A DNA stretch of 38,526 nucleotides, taken from IMG/VR virus record IMGVR_UViG_3300042568_000519, positions 1 to 38,526 of that record. One strand, written 5' to 3'. Of this stretch, positions 29,412 through 38,161 are shown piece by piece. Below the pieces are notes generated by a model that worked only from the letters and a program-made list of their open reading frames with translations, was not told the origin of the DNA and made no database searches. The DNA is from a virus. Each line of letters opens with the position of its first letter. The stretch's first letter is position 1. Made by a program: the position numbers and the translations under genes.

Positions 29412-29831
29412 TCAGATGGTGTCGTTATCGCTCGGCACCTTCTTCATGCGACGGACACGCAGAGCGGTCTGCTCAGCACCGAACTTGTCGGTGTACTTTT
29501 CCTCTTCTAGGACGATCACGAGGGACAGTCCAACGAAGCCTTGGAGGAATCGGAAGAAGGCTCCGTTGAGGCTAAAATCGAACTCAGCACCGTCATCGAT
29601 GTTTGCCTCGGTCGCACTGATCAGCGCCTGAATGCGCCACATCATGGTGTCCTTGAGAACGAAGCGGTCGCTGATGACCTCCCCGGATGGACCCTTGTAT
29701 CGCAGGGTTGCGACGCTGTTACCGCTCTTGTCCAGACCGTCATCCTTGCAGGAGTTGACGATGACAGTGTATTCGCCGGGGCCGGCAAACGGCTTCACTT
29801 CGGCTTGGGAACGATCGACTTTGAATTTCAT
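29412..29831 (-). CDS. DUF669-like ssDNA-binding accessory protein, 139 aa
   Basis: Pattern PGEYTVIVNSCKDDGLDKSG, then RFVLKDTMMWRIQ, and LVIVLEEEKYTDKFG, resembles DUF669-type proteins found beside phage RecT/RecE systems and thought to bind single-stranded DNA. It sits between nuclease and helicase. The leader has no Shine-Dalgarno motif (AACAAACACAACACAACAC). Confidence 0.65.
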   Translation of the reverse strand: MKFKVDRSQAEVKPFAGPGEYTVIVNSCKDDGLDKSGNSVATLRYKGPSGEVISDRFVLKDTMMWRIQALISATEANIDDGAEFDFSLNGAFFRFLQGFVGLSLVIVLEEEKYTDKFGAEQTALRVRRMKKVPSDNDTI

Positions 29832-29848
29832 GTGTTGTGTTGTGTTTG

Positions 29849-30628
29849 TTATTCGGACTGACGCATCGCCCATGTGGGCAACGAAAGGGTTTGAGTTGTG
29901 GATGGGTAGCAGGGCCAAGAGTTCAGTTCCTGGCACTCGATGAATGTCTTGAGTTGTTCATCGATGATTGAATGTCCGACATCGATGGCCAACTGATCAA
30001 GCTCGTAGCAGGCGACACCGTAGGGAGCTTCCTTCTCAACGGCGATGAACACGAATCGATTGATGCCGGTGATGCGTTGGTACCAAGCGGCTTGGACGTG
30101 GTAGCGGAACTGAGCGCAGGACTTAGCGAACGCGCTTAGCGACGCATCCTGAGTGGTTTTGACATCGATGATGTAGTCCTTGGCGAGGCCATCGATGCGA
30201 GCCTTGACCTTCACGCCATTCCACGAGTCGAAGCACGAGACCTCGGTCTGGATTCCGTTGAGTAGCGGCGCTGCGGCAGGGTGAGCGTGAACCGCGGCTG
30301 CGGCTCCGGTGATGTTGTCCCACTGCTCTTGATTGAGCGGTGTCAGTCCAGCGGCGATGATGGCCTCGTAGGCTGCTTTGCCGTCCTTGGTGCGGCGATC
30401 TCCGGTGAATACCGCGTAGGACTTGGCGAACAGCTCAGGCTCAAGGATCGCCATGTGAACGGCGGTCCCGAACTCCAGAGCGGGGGACGACTCGTTCTTG
30501 GTCGTGCCATCCTGCCAAGCGCGGAAGTGGGCGGGGGACCGCCTGAACTGATCGAGGCCGGACTTGGAGAGGGCCTTGGTGCCGTGGTAGATGGCCGACG
30601 GCATGTTGTGGATTACCTCGGTGCTCAC
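29849..30628 (-). CDS. RecE-like exonuclease, PD-(D/E)XK fold, 259 aa
   Basis: ALEFGTAVHMAILEP gives the helix with His58; RIDGLAKDYIIDVKTT gives Asp146, Asp155 and Lys157 of the PD-(D/E)XK core; QFRYHVQAAWY (174-184) is the closing Gln motif. It should resect double-stranded ends for the annealing protein upstream, which overlaps it by ATGA. Confidence 0.8.
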   Translation of the reverse strand: MSTEVIHNMPSAIYHGTKALSKSGLDQFRRSPAHFRAWQDGTTKNESSPALEFGTAVHMAILEPELFAKSYAVFTGDRRTKDGKAAYEAIIAAGLTPLNQEQWDNITGAAAAVHAHPAAAPLLNGIQTEVSCFDSWNGVKVKARIDGLAKDYIIDVKTTQDASLSAFAKSCAQFRYHVQAAWYQRITGINRFVFIAVEKEAPYGVACYELDQLAIDVGHSIIDEQLKTFIECQELNSWPCYPSTTQTLSLPTWAMRQSE

Positions 30629-31407
30629 GGGGTCACCTCCGGGGTCACGACGGTCTCAGGCGTCACGATCAGCGGCAGCTTGCCGAGGATGAGGTCAGGC
30701 TTGCTGATGTACTTGCTGGCGAAGGTGTCATCCAGATCGCGGAAGGTCTGGCCTTCCTTAATTCGACCGGCCTTGAGCAGCAGCGCGTTCACATCGGACT
30801 CGCGTGACTCGAAGAGTTCCTCCAGCTTGGCCAAGAGGTCGAAGCTCTTGGTGGGAGCGACAGGCGTCTCAGCAATGGCTGGCTGGAAGTCCTCGGTCTC
30901 CTCAGGGGTGTAGATGCCGGCCACCACTTCAGGAGCGAGCATGCGGATCGCTTTGCTGATGCAGCGAGCGCGGAGCATGGCACCAGGATCCTTGGCCCAC
31001 CCGGAACCCGGCTTGGCGGGGAGGAGACCGGCGAGCTTGGCGTCCTCAGTAGAGAACCCGATCTCGCACTGGTTACCATCATAGGACCAGACAGCGATGG
31101 CTGCCTTGGTATCGAACTGCTTCCACAGCACCTTACCGCCGCGAGCGCGGTAGCCGGCCAGCATGGCATCGGAGCGCATACTGAGGGAGCCGTTGATGAT
31201 GTGGTATTCCCGGCGGAAATCGAACGGGGTCTTCTTCTCGGCGGCGCATTGCCACGCGATGAGCTTTCCCTGTTCGACCTTGGTGCATCCCAGCATTCCG
31301 CTGGCTGCGATCCACTCGCCCATCTTCTCGATGGCGGTGATGGGGTCTGCGATCTTGCTGTACATCTCGGAGGATGCATCAGCGGTTGTCGTTGCGATTG
31401 CGTTCAT
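30625..31407 (-). CDS. RecT-like single-strand annealing protein, 260 aa
   Basis: The core pattern WQCAAEKKTPFDFRREYHII, SLSMRSDAMLAGYR and WAKDPGAMLRARCISKAIRM, followed by GIYTPEE, matches the RecT-like group of phage annealing proteins. The C-terminus is polar. The start at 31407 overlaps the HTH stop by ATGA; a longer frame to 31506 would overlap that gene. It would anneal strands exposed by the RecE-like nuclease. Confidence 0.8.
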   Translation of the reverse strand: MNAIATTTADASSEMYSKIADPITAIEKMGEWIAASGMLGCTKVEQGKLIAWQCAAEKKTPFDFRREYHIINGSLSMRSDAMLAGYRARGGKVLWKQFDTKAAIAVWSYDGNQCEIGFSTEDAKLAGLLPAKPGSGWAKDPGAMLRARCISKAIRMLAPEVVAGIYTPEETEDFQPAIAETPVAPTKSFDLLAKLEELFESRESDVNALLLKAGRIKEGQTFRDLDDTFASKYISKPDLILGKLPLIVTPETVVTPEVTP

Positions 31408-31577
31408 TTGCTGTTGTTTCGGAGTAGTTGCTCGATGACGTCGGAGCGAACACGGATCGTGCGCTTCGTTGCCTTCATGGCTGGAAGCCGACCATCCCTG
31501 ATCCATCGACGCACCGTCTCGGGATGAGTCCCGAGGGTCTGTGCGATCTCTTTGATCGAGAGTAGTTTTACGCTCAC
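31404..31577 (-). CDS. Excisionase/MerR-like HTH protein, 57 aa
   Basis: The chain LLSIKEIAQTLGTHPETVRR, then WIRDGRLPAMKATKRTIRVR is the short winged helix-turn-helix of the excisionase family. No integrase was found, so regulation of the early operon is more likely than excision. The start is taken as GTG at 31577; a TTG at 31613 would add 12 residues. The GTG lies in a hairpin. Confidence 0.7.
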   Translation of the reverse strand: MSVKLLSIKEIAQTLGTHPETVRRWIRDGRLPAMKATKRTIRVRSDVIEQLLRNNSK

Positions 31578-31597
31578 GGGGAAGAAGTTACCCCGTG
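31575..31597 (-). promoter_or_regulatory. Hairpin over the HTH gene start
   Basis: CACGGGG (31575-31581) pairs with CCCCGTG (31591-31597), loop of 9. On mRNA the last three bases of the second arm are the GTG start. It may limit translation of the regulator unless opened. No U run, so not a terminator. Confidence 0.45.
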
Positions 31598-31630
31598 TTG
31601 CCGAGTGTTGCAAACTATTTCTTGCGGAAA

Positions 31631-34600
31631 TTATTCCTCGAAGCCTCGACGGGGAGCGACGGGCGTCAAAGTCTGGCCGGATTCTCGCAATTCCTTGAGG
31701 AATCTGAGCTTTCCGAGCTTGAGTCCGTTGTCGTAAGCCTCGGACAGCAGCTTGATGCGAGCCTCATCACCGCGCTGCTGGTAGGCACCGCTCATGAACG
31801 CTCTTTCGGAGAACTTTCTGCGGTAAAACCCGACGAGTTGAGCGTATCGGTCGTACTGCTCAGGAGTCATCCGCTCGAACGTCTGGTTCTTGTAGGTGAG
31901 CTGCGGATTCGGCACTGACGGGAGCGCCTTGTTGTCCGCAGTCCTGCGCCACACGCGGTAAATCGAGGCGTTCAGCGGGTCGGCATCGATCTCGCGGTTC
32001 TTGGCGAACGAAAGGAACTGGTACACCCACGGATTGTTGCCCTTTGGTGTCTGCTCAACCGCTTCTCCCCACAGATCACGGCGCACCGGCATCGCATTCG
32101 GATCCTTCGTGCCAGGGATGGCCAATCCAAGGGCTGCGAACCGCTGGTTCAGCTCGTTCACGGTGTCTTTGATAATGCCTTCTCCGCCCGTGACGGGCAG
32201 GTACTCGCGTTCAGCGCGGCGAATGGAACCGAGAGTAGATGGGGCGACTGGGGATGCAGCGGTAACCGCCAGATTCTTCACAAACCGCTCAAGCGAAGCG
32301 CCCGATTCCTCGGACATGAGCTTGATCAGATCGCTCGTTCCCTTGAGGAACTGCTGCTCCATCACGAAGTTGATGCCAGACAGAGCAGACCCCTTTCCGA
32401 GGGCGAAGAAGTCAGGTTCATCGGTGCGTGAACGCTCGGCGATACGCTTCGAGGATCCGACAATGATGCCAAGAGCGCCCATGGTTCCGAGGGCTGACAA
32501 GTCTTTGACGGTGTCCCCCGGCTGGAAGCTAGGATCCTGACCCGAAGTCAGGCGGCGCAGGGCCGACACGTTGAGAGTTCCGGGAGGCATGACGCCACCA
32601 GATTTGGCCAACTCACGAGCCTTGTTGGTCTCACCAGGAGTGTCGAGGTTAGGGGTGATGATCCCCTTGTCGTACAGGTAGGAGAACGCCCCCATCACCA
32701 TGCTTCCAACGATGAGCCGGCCAACAGCCTGCTCACGGTCGCGCACACTCATGTTGCCCCAGTCTCTAAGAACGCCAGCAGGAGTAAACTGCAATGCCTC
32801 AGCGGCGACGTTGATGGGCGTCTTCTGGAAGAGCGAGATCAGGCGGTACGGGACGTATCCAAGAGAACCAGTCTCCTGTTTGATGAACCGGTTGATACCG
32901 GCCACCATGCGGGTAGCGGAATTGTCCTGCTGGAACACCGACCGAGCGGCCTCGGTTTCGATCGTGTTGATGTCATCCGCGGTGAATCCTTTGCGCCCAT
33001 TGGCACGAGCCTGATCAGAGATCAGCGCAAGCTCAGGATCCTTGAGTGCCAGCTTGATTTGACTTTCGGTGAGACCGCGCATGCGTCCCAACTCAGAGAC
33101 GATCGCCGCACGGTTGGCCTGCTTGAACGGGATGTCGGTCGCCTGAGTCAGTCTCAGCATGATGTCAGGCATCACGCCAACGGTAGCCTCAACAATATTG
33201 CGGACCACGTTGCCTCGGTACTCACCGGACATGGCCTCGTACAGATTCTTCCACGCCCGCTGGAAGTTGAGCGGGTTTCCGATGCTTGTTCCCAGTTCGT
33301 ATGGGTTGGCGTTGGAACCCCTGAGAATCGCTTTCTGTGCAGCGGGCAAAGATTGTCCAAACGCCTTGATACGATCGAGCAACCGAGACCTGTAGTTGTA
33401 AGCGTTGTTCTTGCTACCAAACAGCGCCATGTCGATGAGCGACGAGGTAAGATCGGCGGTCTCACGGAGTGGCAGGTTGATGGCGTTGCCGACCACGTTG
33501 CGAACGATGGAGATCGGGGCCATGACCGATCCCTGCACAAGCGACACGAAGAGATCAGCAGCGGACGAAGGATTGATCCTGGCGATCGTCTCGTTGAGAA
33601 CGACATCCGCTTCCATGCGAAGCGTGTCGGCCACGTTGATGCGGTCCAGTGCGCTCTGGATATCGGATGGTTTGTTGCTTCCAAAAGCGGTGCGCCCTTC
33701 AACACGGGCGGCGGTCGCAGCGTCCTGAGCGATCTTGTACTGATCCATCGCAGTGCCGAGCTGATCGGCCTGCTTCGGAGTCATCGGCTTGCGCTTGTTC
33801 TGTTCAAGCGACTTGGTGACGAGTTGAATTACGCCCTCACGACTGGCCGACTTGAGGAGCTTGAACTGGTTGATGAGCTGACCCCAAGTGGTACCGCTCT
33901 TTGAAAGCGACAGCGCAGTTTTACTCGCACCATCCATGTCTCCACTGGCGATCTGGCGATTGAACTGCTCCATCCCCGAGATAACCCGAGTGTTGGATTC
34001 CGGATCGATGATGTCTGCGGCCAGTTCACGGTCGCTCTTGATGGAGGCTCGGCTGGCTTCATCACGAACGGATTGCTCGATGTACTGTGCTTCTGGAGAA
34101 CCAGCAACCACACGCCTTACCTCGGAAGGAACCTGCTCTGAAGCAGCAACACGCTCCGCGAACTTGCGTGTCTTCTCTTCTCCGCGTTGAAAACGGAAAC
34201 TACCCGAATCTCCGGTTTGTGGATTTTTAACAAAAACCGTATTCCCTATCTGAACAGCCTCATCCCCTCCTAAAATTGGGGTCACACCGTCAGCTCTGTC
34301 GTAAAAGTATGAATGCCTATCAGGATTGAATCCAACTTGAGTCCAAGTGTTTATGTCGCTTGGAATTGTTTGCAATTCATGCTTTATCCCTTTTGCGACG
34401 ATAGCAGGGTTCTTTGCAGCACCAGCACCTATCTTAAGTGACTGTGTTTCCATTCCTTTCGTGGGAACCATTTTGATGTTCCTGACACGAATAAACGGCT
34501 CGTATGTAGTTATATCTCCACTTGTTCCTGTTACTACGCCAACACCAAAATCAGTCATCGCAGGAACGTCCTGTCTAAGCGTCATTTCAGATCCAGCAGG

Positions 34601-36811
34601 TATTTCGTTTAACTTACCAACATTAGCTTTTTTCCTCGGATCACTAAGCGAGTCTCGAATTGTTTTAAAATCTGGAAGTGATTTCGTTGAAAACTCAGCA
34701 ACTTTTCTAACCGGAATATCTCGGTTTATTGCAGCCTGCAACGCCTCTCTGTCCAGTGTTCCTCCAGCTTGAAGAGCCTCAAGTTTAGCTCTGACATCTG
34801 GAGAAAAGATTCTGCCACTTTCCATCATTTCGGCTTGTGAGCCAGGAGTAGATTGCTTGAATCTTTCAAATGCAGCAGCTCTACGCTCTGAAATGGTTTG
34901 AGGTTGCTCATCCCTCTGCATTCGCTGCTCAGTAGCCTTCGGAGCAGCAACACCCTTCCATGGCACCGCTTCCGTGCTGGCGTAGTGAAGCCAAGCGATA
35001 GCGTCATCCGGTGAGAGTCGGCCAGTGACGAGTTGCTTGGTGGACGCCTTAAACGCTTGGAACCACGAGCGGAGTTCGCTGCGGTTGATGTTCGGTATCT
35101 GTTCACCGAACGCTTGGATGACACCTTCTTCGAGAGCGATCTCTCTGGCCCTCTGCGGGCTCATAAGACCCTGATCGACCTCGGCCTGTCTTGCGGCCAT
35201 CTCAGACTTGAACGCGGGCGTGTCGATCGCCGTTTCCAGCAAGGACTTCCGCATCGAAGGGTTCGTGACTCCACGAAACACATCGTGGCCAATCTCGTGA
35301 ATAGCGGTATCCGGTGTGGCCATCAACGGGTTGACGCGAACAATACGGTCTCCAGTGTCCGGATTGACCATGTACACACCGCGAACCTCTCTCGAACCGG
35401 AGTAGGCTCGATCAAGTTCGATCTTCAAACCTCGGCGAGCAGCGATCTGTGCAGCGGCATCGATATCCGCTTGGCTGATTCGAGGTTCACCTTCACCGCG
35501 TTGGAAACGGCTGTAGATGTCGTTGTAGATCTCGCGGGCGGCAGCAATACCCTGCTTGTTGCGTCTCTTCTTTTGCTCGTTGAGAAGCTCCTGAGCAGCC
35601 ATGCCCTCTTCCATGAGTCCGGCTTCTTCGTTCTGTTTCTGGATCGTCTCAGCCTTAGCAACGTCCTCTAAAGCGGGACGCATCCAATCAGGCATCTCCT
35701 CAGTCTTAACAGCCTGATTTTGTTTTGCAGCGTTCTCGTAAGCGTCCTGAAGCGCGTCTTGGCTCTGCTTGGCTACGAACTCAGGCAGAGTTGTCGGATC
35801 GTTGATGACGCGAGCGACATCAGGATCGTTGGCCAACTCATTGATGCGTTCACGAGGGATCTTGATCTTAACACTTTCAGCCGCTTGCTTGATGAGATCA
35901 GCAGTCGGTTCGGTCTCAGACTTCCACCAGTTGGCGTATTCCTTTGCAGCGCGTTCTTCACTGACAGGTCGATTGCGCTGATCCATCTCAGTTCCAAAGA
36001 ACTGCTCTGGAGCAACTTTTTCGCGCCCGATACCAAGCCGTTCTTCACGCGGTGTAACAAACTCTTCTGGCCTTTCAGCCATCAGCCGAGCGCGTTCCAA
36101 ATCGGTCTTCTGTGCTTCGGGAACTTCCGGAAGATCGGGCAATCCCAGCTTACGCCCAAGTCGAGTCGGTCGATTGAACAGGGTTCCGATAGCAGTTTCC
36201 GCAGCAAACTCAGTGGGCGAGAACTCTCCACCTTGAGCAACCTTGAGAGCTTGGCCAGCGGCTGACTGAGCAATGTTGGCTGCGACGTTAGACGCAGGAG
36301 CAACGAACTCAGGTCTCGTGACAGCCTCTCGTAGAGTTGTTCCACGAACTGTAGGACGAAGCAGGCCACTCAATCCCTGAGTGGTTGGACGCATGGTGAG
36401 CGCAGTAGGTGCAACTCCACCAACGAACGAAGCAACAGGCTGCTCTTCTTGCGCTCTGGCAATCTGCTCAATCGCTTCGGGAGCGTACCTTTCAAGTGCA
36501 GCCTCCTGAGCTTTTCCGGTGAGGTATGATCCACCGAATCCGGTAACCATGCCGCCGATGACAGATCCGATTGTAGATCCGACAGGGCCACCAAAAGGCG
36601 CACCTGCAATAGCGCCAACCTTCATGCCAGGAACAGCAGCAGCCAAGCCACCGAGACTTGGAAGGGTGCTTGCAGCGGCTGATGTCAGCGCAGCTCGCGT
36701 CTTGGACATCCGCTCGACGGGGTTTTCGAAGACATTGCCTTCGGCGTCGATGTCGTAGACCGTAGGATCAAGGCCGTTTTTCTCCAGCCAGTCGCGCTGT
36801 TCTTGAGTCAT
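31631..36811 (-). CDS. Giant polyvalent virion/ejection protein with metallopeptidase motif, 1726 aa
   Basis: Residues 42-97 are Gly/Ala-rich with a glycine zipper (VGSTIGSVIGGMVTGFGG), fit for membrane insertion. RFQRGE lies at 435-440, then AIHEIGHDVF with HExxH at 505-509 (zincin-type metallopeptidase), RMQRDE at 630-635, and a second RFQRGE at 873-878. Residues about 650-872 are encoded by AT-richer DNA and contain HSYFYDRADG and GDEAVQIGNTVFVKNP, a domain I recall from large polyvalent phage proteins. The C-terminal 850 residues are helical. Position matches T7 gp16, so delivery into the host with DNA is likely. Processing by its own protease is inferred. Confidence 0.75.
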   Translation of the reverse strand: MTQEQRDWLEKNGLDPTVYDIDAEGNVFENPVERMSKTRAALTSAAASTLPSLGGLAAAVPGMKVGAIAGAPFGGPVGSTIGSVIGGMVTGFGGSYLTGKAQEAALERYAPEAIEQIARAQEEQPVASFVGGVAPTALTMRPTTQGLSGLLRPTVRGTTLREAVTRPEFVAPASNVAANIAQSAAGQALKVAQGGEFSPTEFAAETAIGTLFNRPTRLGRKLGLPDLPEVPEAQKTDLERARLMAERPEEFVTPREERLGIGREKVAPEQFFGTEMDQRNRPVSEERAAKEYANWWKSETEPTADLIKQAAESVKIKIPRERINELANDPDVARVINDPTTLPEFVAKQSQDALQDAYENAAKQNQAVKTEEMPDWMRPALEDVAKAETIQKQNEEAGLMEEGMAAQELLNEQKKRRNKQGIAAAREIYNDIYSRFQRGEGEPRISQADIDAAAQIAARRGLKIELDRAYSGSREVRGVYMVNPDTGDRIVRVNPLMATPDTAIHEIGHDVFRGVTNPSMRKSLLETAIDTPAFKSEMAARQAEVDQGLMSPQRAREIALEEGVIQAFGEQIPNINRSELRSWFQAFKASTKQLVTGRLSPDDAIAWLHYASTEAVPWKGVAAPKATEQRMQRDEQPQTISERRAAAFERFKQSTPGSQAEMMESGRIFSPDVRAKLEALQAGGTLDREALQAAINRDIPVRKVAEFSTKSLPDFKTIRDSLSDPRKKANVGKLNEIPAGSEMTLRQDVPAMTDFGVGVVTGTSGDITTYEPFIRVRNIKMVPTKGMETQSLKIGAGAAKNPAIVAKGIKHELQTIPSDINTWTQVGFNPDRHSYFYDRADGVTPILGGDEAVQIGNTVFVKNPQTGDSGSFRFQRGEEKTRKFAERVAASEQVPSEVRRVVAGSPEAQYIEQSVRDEASRASIKSDRELAADIIDPESNTRVISGMEQFNRQIASGDMDGASKTALSLSKSGTTWGQLINQFKLLKSASREGVIQLVTKSLEQNKRKPMTPKQADQLGTAMDQYKIAQDAATAARVEGRTAFGSNKPSDIQSALDRINVADTLRMEADVVLNETIARINPSSAADLFVSLVQGSVMAPISIVRNVVGNAINLPLRETADLTSSLIDMALFGSKNNAYNYRSRLLDRIKAFGQSLPAAQKAILRGSNANPYELGTSIGNPLNFQRAWKNLYEAMSGEYRGNVVRNIVEATVGVMPDIMLRLTQATDIPFKQANRAAIVSELGRMRGLTESQIKLALKDPELALISDQARANGRKGFTADDINTIETEAARSVFQQDNSATRMVAGINRFIKQETGSLGYVPYRLISLFQKTPINVAAEALQFTPAGVLRDWGNMSVRDREQAVGRLIVGSMVMGAFSYLYDKGIITPNLDTPGETNKARELAKSGGVMPPGTLNVSALRRLTSGQDPSFQPGDTVKDLSALGTMGALGIIVGSSKRIAERSRTDEPDFFALGKGSALSGINFVMEQQFLKGTSDLIKLMSEESGASLERFVKNLAVTAASPVAPSTLGSIRRAEREYLPVTGGEGIIKDTVNELNQRFAALGLAIPGTKDPNAMPVRRDLWGEAVEQTPKGNNPWVYQFLSFAKNREIDADPLNASIYRVWRRTADNKALPSVPNPQLTYKNQTFERMTPEQYDRYAQLVGFYRRKFSERAFMSGAYQQRGDEARIKLLSEAYDNGLKLGKLRFLKELRESGQTLTPVAPRRGFEE

Positions 36812-36814
36812 GGT

Positions 36815-38161
36815 TTACTTGTTGAACGGAGATTCGTACATCACACCTTCTTGCTCACGATACCTACGCTTTTGCATCGCTTGATTCAAAGCGTCCATGA
36901 CAGCTTGGTTCTGAACCTCTTGAGGAAGTTGGCCAAACTGACCAAGGTACTGGTTCAGATTTGATTCAACCACTTTGTACGGACGGGTGCTCAATCTGGA
37001 AGCTCCGATCTGCTCTGGCTGAACACCAAGTTCACGGGCGATGTTCTCGTACATTGGAATCATCAGAGGGTCAGTTGATCTCGTATACGGAACACGGCCA
37101 GATTCAGCGGCTAACTGCTTGGCCTTGCGATTATATTCCTCCATGAGGAACGGACCAAACATCGGCTGTTCGGTTTGAGTAGGCATTGCAGTAGTGCTTG
37201 GAGCAGTAGTCCTACCACCGCCCGCAGCAGCACCTCCCCCAAACCGACTGACTTGAGCAGCACCTTGAGCCGCAGCCGGTCCTTTGGGAAAAGTCTTCGG
37301 AGCGCCCGCAGATGGAACACCGCCCATTGCACCTTGTTCCATTCCATAAGCCTTGCGAACTCTTCCAAGAAACTCCTCTTGTTTTTCGATTGGATAGCCA
37401 GGAGGGAAGTCAACAAGAGGTCGAGCGTTTCCAAGCTCGTCGTAAGTAGCCCTCACTGAAGGCTCGATGTCCTTGGTTTTATCAGGTTTGGCAACAGTGA
37501 TGTTCTGAACCAGATCAGGATACTGCTCCATCAACTCCTTGCGAGTTCCGTACACCACGCTTCCGCTCGGAGTCATAAGCTGCATGGTGGTTCCTTTAGC
37601 GGCTCTTTCCTTAGCGGAAATAGCTGCTTGAGAAGCAGAAGCCATGCGTTCAAGAGCAGCCGTATCAAGTTCAGCAATCGGGGTGGTGAGACCCTGCTGT
37701 TCGGCAAGCAATTCAAGCGGGCCACGATCAACGGACAAAGCACCGATCAGTTGAGACCTGCGAGTGCTCTTGGCCTCATCTTCCTTCTGCTTCTGTTCCT
37801 TTGACTTCTCGAAAGCTGCCATCTCACGAAGCGTGTCGATGTCAGGATCTCCGAGATTGTATCCACGGGATCGGAGATAGCCGCCGAGTTCAGGGCGAGT
37901 GCGCTCGATTTCTTTCTTGATCTCGTCTTCTCGTTTAGCGGCCATACGGGCAGAGATCCGCTCGTTCTCAAGATCACGCTGCTGCTGCTCAAGCAGTGAA
38001 GCTCTGGCCTTGTTGCGCTCGCGGATCTGCTCGTTGGTACCAGTGAACTCGCCGGCCAGACCGCCGGTCAGCATGGTCAGACCCTTGAGCAGCGGATTGA
38101 TGCGCTGCTTGGCCTTCTTTTCGAGGTCGTCTCTAATTTCTTCTGCTGATTGTGTAGCCAT
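36815..38161 (-). CDS. gp15-like internal virion protein candidate, 448 aa
   Basis: Residues 22-40 are moderately hydrophobic (NPLLKGLTMLTGGLAGEF), followed by a long charged coil (LLEQQQRDLENERISARMAA). A Gly/Ala/Thr-rich linker (FGGGAAAGGGRTTAPSTTAM) precedes a helical C-terminus with NQYLGQFGQLPQEVQNQAV. No catalytic motif is visible. It lies 3 bp before the giant protein and continues gene order across the circle joint. By position it corresponds to T7 gp15; sequence similarity is not evident to me. Confidence 0.65.
   Translation of the reverse strand: MATQSAEEIRDDLEKKAKQRINPLLKGLTMLTGGLAGEFTGTNEQIRERNKARASLLEQQQRDLENERISARMAAKREDEIKKEIERTRPELGGYLRSRGYNLGDPDIDTLREMAAFEKSKEQKQKEDEAKSTRRSQLIGALSVDRGPLELLAEQQGLTTPIAELDTAALERMASASQAAISAKERAAKGTTMQLMTPSGSVVYGTRKELMEQYPDLVQNITVAKPDKTKDIEPSVRATYDELGNARPLVDFPPGYPIEKQEEFLGRVRKAYGMEQGAMGGVPSAGAPKTFPKGPAAAQGAAQVSRFGGGAAAGGGRTTAPSTTAMPTQTEQPMFGPFLMEEYNRKAKQLAAESGRVPYTRSTDPLMIPMYENIARELGVQPEQIGASRLSTRPYKVVESNLNQYLGQFGQLPQEVQNQAVMDALNQAMQKRRYREQEGVMYESPFNK

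Noticed and set aside
31404-31577. Excisionase-like protein as evidence for lysogeny
   Set aside because: No integrase, repressor or attachment site was found; small MerR/excisionase-type HTH proteins are also common regulators in lytic phages.
33059-33904. Plus-strand ORF (281 aa) opposite the giant gene
   Set aside because: No ribosome site or recognisable pattern; the minus frame is continuous over 5 kb and carries clear motifs.
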